From Bacteroidales bacterium UBA5621 (GTDB lineage Bacteria; Bacteroidota; Bacteroidia; Bacteroidales; VadinHA17), in NCBI GenBank assembly GCA_002424525.1, contig DIKJ01000033.1, positions 1-5,897 on the forward strand: DNA of 5,897 bases. Reading direction: 5' to 3'. The translations under genes were made by a program, and so were the position numbers. Shown piece after piece: positions 1 to 4,334 of the stretch; positions within the stretch are counted from its first letter, which is position 1; each line of letters begins with the position of its first letter. Below the pieces are notes generated by a model that was not told where the DNA came from, did not search any database, and was given only the letters and a program-made list of their open reading frames with translations.

Positions 1-172
1 GCAGTGCATCCGTGAGCTTTGAATACAGAAAGCTCGTCTGAGTGCCGTGACAGTGCTTGGCCTTTTTCCCTGACCCGCATCTGCATGGATCATTCGGCAG
101 TATCTTCTTATGAAGCAGGGGCGCGCCGTTACCCTGAATGATCTGAATTGCATCTGAGGCTGGGATCTTCAT
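1..172 (-). CDS. SEC-C motif zinc-binding protein, N-terminal part (cut by window edge)
   Basis: The first 57 codons are present and the gene continues past the left edge. I see a SEC-C-type zinc-binding motif at about residues 27-43, NDPCRCGSGKKAKHCHG, with the pattern CxCGSGKKxKxCH. In the family this Cys/Cys/Cys/His cluster binds zinc; it was first described at the SecA C-terminus and recurs in many small phage and bacterial proteins. The start ATG at 172-170 overlaps the stop of the preceding gene as ATGA, which supports both the start and translational coupling. There is no Shine-Dalgarno sequence; the leader is A/C-rich. The role is unknown. The residues after the motif (TQTSFLYSKLTDAL) match no domain I know. 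The motif is secure, the function is not. Confidence 0.8.
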   Translation of the reverse strand, partial: MKIPASDAIQIIQGNGAPLLHKKILPNDPCRCGSGKKAKHCHGTQTSFLYSKLTDAL

Positions 173-390
173 GCTTGTACGTTTTGGTGTGCACTTGAAT
201 TGAAACTGCGGTTCTGCATCAGCTCAATGTCATAATACCAGAGGCTCTCGGTAAAAGGCCCGAAGGTCACCTGATACTCCCACGAGCTGGTCAGCAGACT
301 GTACTTGGCATCGATCACAATACCCCCGGGGCTTTCGGGGGTGATATGAAACACCTGATCACCTACATTGAAGCGGTTGGGCTTAATCAT
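169..390 (-). CDS. Small SH3-like/beta-barrel phage protein, 73 aa, function unknown
   Basis: I chose the ATG at 390-388 rather than the upstream ATG at 480, because the longer version would run about 90 bases antiparallel to nothing but inside the ParB-like gene in another frame, and its extra residues look like out-of-frame sequence. From 390 the overlap with the ParB-like stop is 8 bases (ATGATTAA), and an AAGGA lies a short distance upstream (393-397). The protein begins with a VGDQVFHITPESPGG segment followed by alternating hydrophobic strands and a WYYDIELM segment. This resembles small phage proteins with an SH3/KOW-like barrel, where a GD turn is followed by a ligand-facing sheet. The C-terminal 14 residues are polar and probably disordered. 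No catalytic motif is visible and the function is unknown. The next gene starts at its stop (ATGA). Confidence 0.75.
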   Translation of the reverse strand: MIKPNRFNVGDQVFHITPESPGGIVIDAKYSLLTSSWEYQVTFGPFTESLWYYDIELMQNRSFNSSAHQNVQA

Positions 391-946
391 GATCCTTGGG
401 TTGTTTGAGTTGTACCAAAAACCCGCGTTCCTTGAGCTCGTAGAACAGGTCATTGAGCCGGTCCGGGTCGTCACTCTCAACTACAAGGAGCGTGGAGGCA
501 GGGCTTTCAGCTGGTCCCTTCGGTGGCGACGGCGTGAACTCGGTTGAGACACCCCACTCCTCTGGCTTTACCTCCCACTGCTCCTGTATGGCCATTATTG
601 CATCCTCATCCCAAACCAAGTTAGCGCGAGCCGTTCCGTTGTCGGCCAAAGCTAATTCACGGCCTTGCTTGGTGTTAAGGTCAATGTCTTCACGCTTGAC
701 CACAATGAGCTTTTTGCCGTCGCTGGGAATAATGATCACATCATGGAGGCCGAGATGACCGGCTGTCTCTACGACGGCATTACCGCCTATAATCCTGAGG
801 TTGCGATCTACCAGCACTGAGCGCCCTAAACCAAGTTCAGAGATTGACTTCTCCAGCAGCTGCATACCGTACTCGCTGTGCTTGTTTGCGTTCAGGTCGT
901 CTGCAATGAGCGTGCTGATTTTGGCTTCGGTAACTTTGCCTTTCAT
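383..946 (-). CDS. ParB/Srx-fold (ParB N-terminal domain-like) phage protein, 187 aa
   Basis: Residues 1-100 look like the ParB/Srx N-terminal domain seen in many Bacteroidota phage proteins. They contain a leading strand with a DDLNANKHSEYG segment, an LLEKSISELGLGRSVLVD helix-strand unit, an IIGGNAVVETAGHLG segment that takes the place of the ParB GxRRxxA-type box, and a KGRELALADN-type region (here KQGRELALADNGTARANLVWDED). A Pro/Ser linker (about 137-151) leads to a separate short beta-alpha-beta module, STLLVVESDDPDRLNDLFYEL and onward to VQL. Members may bind DNA or nucleotides, and some have nuclease or NTPase activity; no specific activity can be assigned here. The gene opens its own transcription unit: a terminator lies upstream, with a 17-bp inverted repeat and a TACATTTG box before the ATG. 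The leader is A-rich with no Shine-Dalgarno sequence, as is usual in Bacteroidota. Confidence 0.85.
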   Translation of the reverse strand: MKGKVTEAKISTLIADDLNANKHSEYGMQLLEKSISELGLGRSVLVDRNLRIIGGNAVVETAGHLGLHDVIIIPSDGKKLIVVKREDIDLNTKQGRELALADNGTARANLVWDEDAIMAIQEQWEVKPEEWGVSTEFTPSPPKGPAESPASTLLVVESDDPDRLNDLFYELKERGFLVQLKQPKDHD

Positions 947-979
947 GAAATTTACTATTCTTTACCATTTTTTACATCT

Positions 980-987
980 CAAATGTA
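980..987 (-). promoter_or_regulatory. Bacteroidota-type -7 box (TACATTTG) for the ParB-like gene
   Basis: On the minus strand the sequence reads TACATTTG, an exact match to the TAnnTTTG -7 consensus of the Bacteroidota housekeeping sigma factor. It lies 33 bases upstream of the ATG at 946, downstream of a terminator and 6 bases after the 17-bp inverted repeat. I see no clear TTTG-type -33 box at the expected distance, so the promoter may need an activator or use the repeat as its upstream element. The assignment is inference from motif and context. Confidence 0.5.
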
Positions 988-991
988 GTGC

Positions 992-1014
992 TATGTATTA
1001 CGCTGATACACTTT
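992..1014 (-). repeat. Operator-like repeat element, copy B (17-bp inverted repeat at 994-1010)
   Basis: The minus strand reads TGTATCA-GCG-TAATACA at 1010-994. The two 7-base arms are complementary at 6 of 7 positions around a 3-base centre. The 23-base segment 992-1014 recurs at 2691-2713 with 20 of 23 bases identical. It sits in the intergenic stretch between the terminator and the ParB-like gene, immediately upstream of the TACATTTG box. The symmetry and spacing suggest a binding site for a dimeric regulator, which could repress by covering the region upstream of the -7 box. The identity of the binder is unknown; the HTH protein at 2101-2670 is a candidate by context only. Confidence 0.6.
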
Positions 1015-1053
1015 GTTACTGAAAAGTTGTTAAAAAGTTATTTCACGGCCATG

Positions 1054-1076
1054 AAAAAAGGGCCTGTTATGGCCCC
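1054..1076 (-). terminator. Rho-independent terminator ending the 2670-1089 unit
   Basis: The minus strand reads GGGCC-ATAACA-GGCCC followed by six T. This is a 5-bp G+C stem (extendable by a G-T pair) with a 6-base loop and a U tract. It begins 13 bases after the stop of the 108-aa gene at 1089, in the right orientation to end transcription of the upstream unit. A second, mutually exclusive pairing exists between GGCCAT (1074-1069) and ATGGCC (1052-1047) on the minus strand. It needs RNA past the U tract, so it is probably incidental. Confidence 0.8.
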
Positions 1077-1088
1077 TCTGTTGTTTGG

Positions 1089-1415
1089 TCATATATGCTT
1101 AATCCGCTTTAGTGGTACTACTCTCCCGCCACGTTCATAAGCACAATAAGGATCCTCCGTGAACCAGCCTCTTTCATCCCTCACCTGAACAACATACCGC
1201 TCAGGCATGTCCGACAGCCCTTCACACATAGCCTCCAGCTCCTCCATGAGCTTTACATACCTCTTCTGCCACCATGCAGGGTCGCTCTGAAGGATTGACC
1301 GGGGTAACACCTGATACGAGGCGTATGACAGGCCAAAGAACATGTGTACCGGATCTTGCTCTTTGTAGATCCATGCTACGTCAGGTGGCGTGGGTTGCTT
1401 CGATTTAGCCTTCAT
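1089..1415 (-). CDS. Conserved phage protein of unknown function, 108 aa
   Basis: This is a soluble protein with no signal peptide or membrane segment. The middle carries a LSYASYQVLPRSILQSDPAWWQ stretch split by me as LSYASYQVLPRS / ILQSDPAWW, followed by a helical KLMEELEAMCEGL segment and a beta-rich tail (YVVQVRDERGWFTEDPYCAYERG). I recognise this overall pattern, an LPRSxLQSxPxxWQ core followed by a helix and a YxVxxRD...DPxxxYxRG tail, from small phage and prophage proteins across many bacteria, but no function is known to me. The start at 1415 overlaps the stop of the 100-aa gene as ATGA, with a weak purine-rich GAAGAG ahead of it. It is the last gene before the terminator at 1054-1076. 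Confidence 0.8.
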   Translation of the reverse strand: MKAKSKQPTPPDVAWIYKEQDPVHMFFGLSYASYQVLPRSILQSDPAWWQKRYVKLMEELEAMCEGLSDMPERYVVQVRDERGWFTEDPYCAYERGGRVVPLKRIKHI

Positions 1416-1714
1416 TTCTCTTCAAATGGAGTTCCCTCGTCCGGGAGAATCCTATCAATCTCGGCAGCAATTAAAGCCCCGGCAATAATAAGCCTCTGTT
1501 TATATGACTTGCCGAACATCTTCCGACAAATGTCATCATCCCACTCAAAAGGGAATAAGTCAGGATCACCCTTCCCATCATCACTAATAAGGGCAGTGGC
1601 TCCCATAACCAATTCCCTGTTTTGGTTCACTATCATGTCGTATCCACGTGTTCTTTTATGCTTTTTAATCTGTTCTTGCCTTTCGGCTGCGATTAATTCA
1701 ATTCCTGTTTTCAT
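1412..1714 (-). CDS. Conserved phage protein with an IxLIAAERQEQI start and AGALIAAEIDR end, 100 aa
   Basis: The protein is recognisable by its ends: IELIAAERQEQIKKHKRTRGYD near the N-terminus (given here as IELIAAERQEQI plus KKHKRTRGYD) and QRLIIAGALIAAEIDRILP near the C-terminus, with a helix and an FPFEWDDD aromatic/acidic stretch between. This is a widespread phage/prophage family of mostly helical small proteins. I cannot name a biochemical role, though the helical ER/E-rich layout is loosely reminiscent of MazG-like proteins. The start ATG at 1714 shares one base with the TAA stop of the previous gene (TAATG), so re-initiation is likely; no Shine-Dalgarno sequence is visible. It ends in an ATGA overlap with the 108-aa gene. 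Confidence 0.82.
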   Translation of the reverse strand: MKTGIELIAAERQEQIKKHKRTRGYDMIVNQNRELVMGATALISDDGKGDPDLFPFEWDDDICRKMFGKSYKQRLIIAGALIAAEIDRILPDEGTPFEEK

Positions 1715-1911
1715 TATTCGGCAATTATGATTTGTTCATGGTATTGATAATTACGACCAAGAGCAGCCCCCTTCATACAGCTGGGCAGGTCATCAGGTCG
1801 CATGCAAGCCTCCGTTTCTTTGTCGTGAAAGTAGCAGCCAACACATGTGATCTCAGATTTTACCTTGATCAGGACCTTATCTCCGGTCTTATATGTTTCG
1901 AGCGTCTCCAT
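1714..1911 (-). CDS. Small CxxC/C..C putative metal-binding protein, 65 aa
   Basis: The core reads TGDKVLIKVKSEITCVGCYF, followed by a C in ETEACMRPDD and a C in LPSCMKG. This gives CxxC-x(10)-C-x(7)-C, a four-cysteine pattern that could hold zinc or a disulphide pair. Such KxGDKxxxxVxxxxxCxGCxF proteins are common as short ORFs in Bacteroidota phages and conjugative elements; the function is unknown. I prefer the ATG at 1911, which places the GDK strand near the N-terminus and overlaps the membrane-protein stop by 23 bases. ATGs at 1935 and 1971 are in frame and possible, but they lengthen the overlap and add residues read from the membrane protein's tail in another frame. None of the starts has a well-spaced Shine-Dalgarno sequence. 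Confidence 0.75.
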   Translation of the reverse strand: METLETYKTGDKVLIKVKSEITCVGCYFHDKETEACMRPDDLPSCMKGAALGRNYQYHEQIIIAE

Positions 1912-2104
1912 CCTCAAAGTTTTGAGTTTGTTCATCAATGGTATTGAGCACAACAGCTGCGCAAGCTGCAAAGAGACAGGCCACTATGCCATACACTGTG
2001 ACCTCGGGCCGGTTGAAGTGATAGAAGATACCTGCCGTCAGGCCTCCTGCCATCATTATGATAAACAGGGGCCAGCGGAAGCGGCGGAGGAGGGTTGTTT
2101 TCAT
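1889..2104 (-). CDS. Small membrane protein with two transmembrane helices, 71 aa
   Basis: Two hydrophobic segments stand out: about residues 11-30 (WPLFIIMMAGGLTAGIFYHF) and 36-55 (TVYGIVACLFAACAAVVLN), separated by a short NRPEV turn. The N-terminus is basic (LLRRFR) and the tail is acidic (DEQTQNFEDGD). The positive-inside rule predicts that both ends face the cytoplasm, giving a hairpin in the inner membrane. The start overlaps the stop of the HTH gene as ATGA. Size and hairpin topology are compatible with holins or with small phage membrane proteins of other kinds, but no lysis gene is visible nearby, so I do not call it a holin. Confidence 0.75.
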   Translation of the reverse strand: MKTTLLRRFRWPLFIIMMAGGLTAGIFYHFNRPEVTVYGIVACLFAACAAVVLNTIDEQTQNFEDGDARNI

Positions 2105-2670
2105 CTGCGTATTTTTATCAATATCTCATTATCGAATACCTCGAAGCTGACCAGCGCACCGGTGCGGATGTCAATGTTCGACAGGTCAACCTTATGGCCT
2201 TCCCGGGAGATGGTGATGGTTTCTTCTTTGGGCTGTGATGCCGGAGGCTGGGGCTCCCGTTTCGGGGGCTTGCTCTTGTCAAACTCCTTGCGGAGCCTTT
2301 CAGCGGTCTGTTTCTTCTTCTGCTTCGGGTCAGGGGCTGGCTCTTTCCTGTCGATCTCCAGTAGCTTGTCTGCCGCTCCGACTGCCTGCTGAATGATCTT
2401 TTCAGCTTCAATTGCATCAGCCTCTTCGGCTTCCTTCAGCGGGCTCTTGTACTCTCTCGGGGGTATGCCCAGCTGCGACCAGTCGTGCATGATCTCCCAT
2501 GCCTTCTTTGAGAGGTGGTGCCAGCTTTTTTTCTTACCAATACAGCTCAGATACACCGGGCTGAATCCGAATATCTCAGCAGCCTCTTTGTTCATCAGGC
2601 CTTCTTTTGTGATGGCCGCAAGCACCTGCTCGGCGACCTTCTCCATTGTGATCTCGTTCATCTTTGTCAT
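2101..2670 (-). CDS. HTH DNA-binding protein with charged linker and beta C-terminal module, 189 aa
   Basis: Residues about 8-64 look like a compact helical DNA-binding domain. MNKEAAEIFGFSPVYLSCI (26-44) fits helix-turn-recognition helix, followed by a basic GKKKSWHHLSKKAWEIMHDW segment. A long Lys/Glu/Pro-rich linker (about 76-148), probably helical then disordered, leads to a small beta module (TITISREGHKVDLSNI, then LVSFEVFDNEILIKI). The N-terminal part resembles Cro/XRE-like phage regulators; the target is unknown. The operator-like element copy A and a TAACTTTA -7-like box lie directly upstream, so autoregulation is plausible but unproven. ATGs at 2670 and 2661 are both possible; I chose the first. 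Neither has a Shine-Dalgarno sequence. The stop overlaps the membrane-protein start. Confidence 0.8.
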   Translation of the reverse strand: MTKMNEITMEKVAEQVLAAITKEGLMNKEAAEIFGFSPVYLSCIGKKKSWHHLSKKAWEIMHDWSQLGIPPREYKSPLKEAEEADAIEAEKIIQQAVGAADKLLEIDRKEPAPDPKQKKKQTAERLRKEFDKSKPPKREPQPPASQPKEETITISREGHKVDLSNIDIRTGALVSFEVFDNEILIKIRR

Positions 2671-2676
2671 GCGTGT

Positions 2677-2684
2677 TAAAGTTA
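2677..2684 (-). promoter_or_regulatory. Possible -7 box (TAACTTTA) for the HTH gene
   Basis: The minus strand reads TAACTTTA, one base off the Bacteroidota TAnnTTTG consensus, 8 bases after the inverted repeat of copy A and 6 bases before the ATG at 2670. If used, transcription would begin almost at the start codon, giving a very short leader or favouring the ATG at 2661. Its main support is the matching arrangement at copy B. This is a weak call. Confidence 0.3.
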
Positions 2685-2690
2685 AGGGTT

Positions 2691-2713
2691 TATGTATTAC
2701 ACTAATTCACTTT
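2691..2713 (-). repeat. Operator-like repeat element, copy A (17-bp inverted repeat at 2693-2709)
   Basis: The minus strand reads TGAATTA-GTG-TAATACA at 2709-2693, with arms complementary at 6 of 7 positions. It matches copy B (992-1014) at 20 of 23 bases; the differences fall at two purine-transition positions and one A/T position. It overlaps the last codons and the TAA stop of the DUF4406/DnaA-like gene and lies just upstream of the HTH gene. It is likely a regulatory site placed at the boundary of two operons; the binder is unknown. Confidence 0.6.
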
Positions 2714-3305
2714 TCTGTAAAAATTTGTCCACCTTCTGGGCCATAGTGCGAAAGCAAGGTGTGTATTTCACTTCATCGGCATAGCCCTTGAAGTAGTGAT
2801 AAATCATTGACTTGTTGCGGTCGAGACAGATGCTTATCTCTTCAGGGCTCAGCCCGGCACGCTTGCCATAGTGAGAGAAGATCATACGGGCAAAAACAAG
2901 CTCCGTCTTACGGCTGTGCACCCGGTACTGCTCAAGGGTCATTCCAGTAGCCTCGTGTATAGCCTCCCTGATCCTTTCGACGGCAGCGGCCTTAATTGCA
3001 TCAGCGGCGGCCCCCTCCTGCTCAGTGGACTGGTAAAAAATGCTCTTGCCCGTTATCAGGCATATATACCTCTCTGTGGAGGCCCGTTCACTCTCCTGCC
3101 AGCCGTCAAGAAGGTACATACCCTGGCACTGGTGGGCAAGCACTTCAAGTAGGGCGGGCCACGGAGGCATAGATCCGTCACTCTGCAGATCGAAGGGATT
3201 AAGGGGCTCGTGCCCTATCCCGGAGATCTCCACGGCTGCTCTGAGATACTCCTCCCTGAGCTGGTCAGGGGGCTTGTTAGTGTTTCCGCTGATGTAGAGT
3301 TTCAT
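2697..3305 (-). CDS. DUF4406-like (deoxyribosyltransferase-fold) protein with DnaA-domain-IV-like DNA-binding tail, 202 aa
   Basis: Residues 1-95 match the DUF4406 layout: MKLYISGNT at the N-terminus, a helix carrying REEYLRAAVE, a GHEPLNPFDL segment, and MYLLDGWQESERASTERYICL, where E78 occupies the position of the catalytic glutamate in nucleoside 2-deoxyribosyltransferases. Residues about 118-198 resemble DnaA domain IV. LVFARMIFSHYGKRAGLSPEEIS is followed by DRNKSMIYHYFKGYADE, where RNKSMIYH stands in for the DHSTVxH DNA-contact signature. The tail therefore probably binds DNA, and the front may act on a nucleoside or nucleotide; neither is proven. A good AAGGA (3316-3320) lies 10 bases before the ATG, in an 18-base gap after the 62-aa gene. 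The AAA ATPase domain of true DnaA is absent. Confidence 0.82.
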   Translation of the reverse strand: MKLYISGNTNKPPDQLREEYLRAAVEISGIGHEPLNPFDLQSDGSMPPWPALLEVLAHQCQGMYLLDGWQESERASTERYICLITGKSIFYQSTEQEGAAADAIKAAAVERIREAIHEATGMTLEQYRVHSRKTELVFARMIFSHYGKRAGLSPEEISICLDRNKSMIYHYFKGYADEVKYTPCFRTMAQKVDKFLQKSELV

Positions 3306-3323
3306 AATAAAGGGTTCCTTTTA

Positions 3324-3512
3324 TTACAGATTCGATTCAATTATCAGTTTCACGCAGCTCACGGAGTCATCCTCCAGGAGCATCTCTACCCTCTCCCTGG
3401 TCAGTGGCAGAGGCAGGGTCTGAATGTCATTATCTTCAGCTGGGACAGGCTCACATTCGAGCACCTGGCGGTAGAATTCTTCGGGCTTTCTTTCGATAAT
3501 TATCTCAGTCAT
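3324..3512 (-). CDS. Small protein of unknown function, 62 aa
   Basis: I do not recognise this protein. It starts with a short strand (TEIIIER), followed by a helix (KPEEFYRQVLE), a Pro/Leu-rich middle (LPLPLT), another helix (RERVEMLLEDD) and a final strand (CVKLIIESN), suggesting a small alpha/beta fold with an acidic surface. It has no membrane segment and no metal-binding pattern. It is accepted as a gene because its ATG overlaps the stop of the preceding gene as ATGA, its composition fits a folded protein, and the alternative frames are worse. An 18-base gap with a Shine-Dalgarno sequence follows. Confidence 0.7.
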   Translation of the reverse strand: MTEIIIERKPEEFYRQVLECEPVPAEDNDIQTLPLPLTRERVEMLLEDDSVSCVKLIIESNL

Positions 3513-3760
3513 AGCATTTTTGTTTTTAAATGACGACGGGGCAGTTTTGGCAAGCGGTGACGGCGGACCATAGGAGTGAATTCCTTGATCTTGCGCAAGC
3601 TGAACAGCGCCGGCTCCTCATCCATGACATTGAAATAAAGCCAGTAGCTGTCGACCTTTACCACAGTGCCGTAGAGCGTTACCGGGTAATTATGCTTGTC
3701 GCCCTGGGCTTCTATACGACCATACTGGCCCTCCACTTCGCGTGCCCGATCTGCGGTCAT
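3509..3760 (-). CDS. Small beta-rich protein with basic tail, 83 aa, unknown function
   Basis: The centre (about residues 25-62) alternates hydrophobic strands: VTLYGTVVKVD, YWLYFNVMD and ALFSLRKIKEF. This suggests a small OB- or SH3-like barrel in which a YGTVVKVDxxWLYF unit forms the first two strands. The C-terminal 19 residues are strongly basic (RRHRLPKLPRRHLKTK), consistent with nucleic-acid binding but not proof of it. The ATG at 3760 overlaps the stop of the 21-codon ORF as ATGA and has an AAGGA (3768-3772) at a 7-base spacing, which fixes the start. The stop overlaps the 62-aa gene. No function can be assigned. Confidence 0.75.
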   Translation of the reverse strand: MTADRAREVEGQYGRIEAQGDKHNYPVTLYGTVVKVDSYWLYFNVMDEEPALFSLRKIKEFTPMVRRHRLPKLPRRHLKTKML

Positions 3761-3822
3761 ACGGCAATCCTTTTAGGTTCGGACCATTGTTTCGCCATAG
3801 CTTCGGAAATACCGTTCATCAT
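3757..3822 (-). CDS. 21-residue mini-ORF coupled on both sides
   Basis: On the minus strand a 21-codon frame starts at the ATG at 3822 (a second ATG follows immediately) and ends in a TGA at 3757-3759. Its start overlaps the HNH stop as ATGA and its stop overlaps the next start as ATGA, so it exactly fills the space between two genes. The product has a short amphipathic stretch (ISEAMAKQWSEPKRIAV) with Trp and basic residues. The frame also contains the AAGGA of the next gene. It may encode a real mini-protein, serve as a leader that couples translation across the HNH insertion, or be the remnant of a larger gene. Exact packing argues for translation; function is unknown. Confidence 0.5.
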   Translation of the reverse strand: MMNGISEAMAKQWSEPKRIAV

Positions 3823-4334
3823 AGTGATTTTCTGTATTCTCTTAAATGCTTTCTAATCGTTGAGCCACAAACCCCATATTCCTTGCCAATATCATCAGTC
3901 GTAATGCCTGAAATATTTTGTAAATACATAAGTTTAATTGATTCGGGATCTTTTAGCTTTTTATTCCAGGGTGTTTTCCCCTTGAAATATGATTCTCTTT
4001 TTAGGCTGCGATAACTGTGAAGATTGTTTTCCGCCTGAGATGTCCACTCAAGATTTAAGGGAAGAAAGTTTTTCTTATTGCCATCAATATGATTTACGTG
4101 ATTCCCTTCTTTATAATTTGGGCAAAATGCAATTGCAACAATTCTGTGAACACGAAGCGTTGTGTGCTTCTTGTCTACAGAAAGCATAATCGTTGGATAG
4201 ACTTGAGCGTAATTTACTTTTCTAACCCGCTTTGAGCCCTTGCGCTTGATACGGCCTAATGAACTTACTTCATAGTAATTTTCAAACCTGTAGACCGGCT
4301 TCCAAATTTCGTAATTTTCTGCGAATGAAATCAT
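3819..4334 (-). CDS. HNH homing-endonuclease-like protein with NUMOD4 motif, 171 aa
   Basis: Domain order: NUMOD4-like motif at about residues 9-31 (EIWKPVYRFENYYEVSSLGR), a basic beta segment, then an HNH_3-type nuclease core with HRIVAIAF (63-70), VNHIDGNKKN (80-89) and NLEW followed by AENN (94-104). H82, D84, N89 and the NLEW unit are the expected metal and catalytic positions. The C-terminal part (about 135-167) looks like a DNA-binding HTH (TTDDIGKEYGVCGSTIRKHL). This family cuts DNA as free-standing or intron-borne mobile endonucleases. The gene is visibly richer in A+T than its neighbours and uses AAA/TTT/AAT freely, a sign of later arrival. It is flanked by ATGA on each side. No intron or interrupted gene is apparent. 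All catalytic residues look intact. Confidence 0.9.
   Translation of the reverse strand: MISFAENYEIWKPVYRFENYYEVSSLGRIKRKGSKRVRKVNYAQVYPTIMLSVDKKHTTLRVHRIVAIAFCPNYKEGNHVNHIDGNKKNFLPLNLEWTSQAENNLHSYRSLKRESYFKGKTPWNKKLKDPESIKLMYLQNISGITTDDIGKEYGVCGSTIRKHLREYRKSL

Noticed and set aside
322..342. Perfect 7-bp G+C hairpin, ACCCCCG / CGGGGGT with a 7-base loop, as a terminator
   Set aside because: It lies within the 73-aa coding region over a Pro-Glu-Ser-Pro-Gly-Gly segment, and no T tract follows on either strand; most likely a by-product of codon choice.
391..480. N-terminal extension of the 73-aa gene to an ATG at 480
   Set aside because: It would overlap the ParB-like gene by about 98 bases with a Thr/Ser/Arg-rich stretch of out-of-frame type; the ATG at 390 has an upstream AAGGA and a short overlap.
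1889..2104. Two-helix membrane protein as a holin
   Set aside because: No endolysin, spanin or other lysis gene is nearby, and the surrounding genes are small regulatory or unknown proteins; topology alone is not enough.
1847..2392. 181-codon open frame on the plus strand
   Set aside because: It lies opposite three coupled minus-strand genes, crosses their boundaries, and gives a Ser/Cys-rich product without a recognisable fold; it is an antisense shadow.
2118..2417. 99-codon open frame on the minus strand inside the HTH gene
   Set aside because: The product is Arg/Ser/Pro-rich, as expected from an alternative frame of the Lys/Glu/Pro linker, and it has no start context or coupling.
3757..3822. 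Programmed -1 frameshift joining the mini-ORF to the 83-aa protein
   Set aside because: The frames differ by one base, but no canonical slippery heptamer is present, and a stop codon in the 83-aa frame lies just upstream within the mini-ORF; the ATGA start with its own AAGGA explains the arrangement better.
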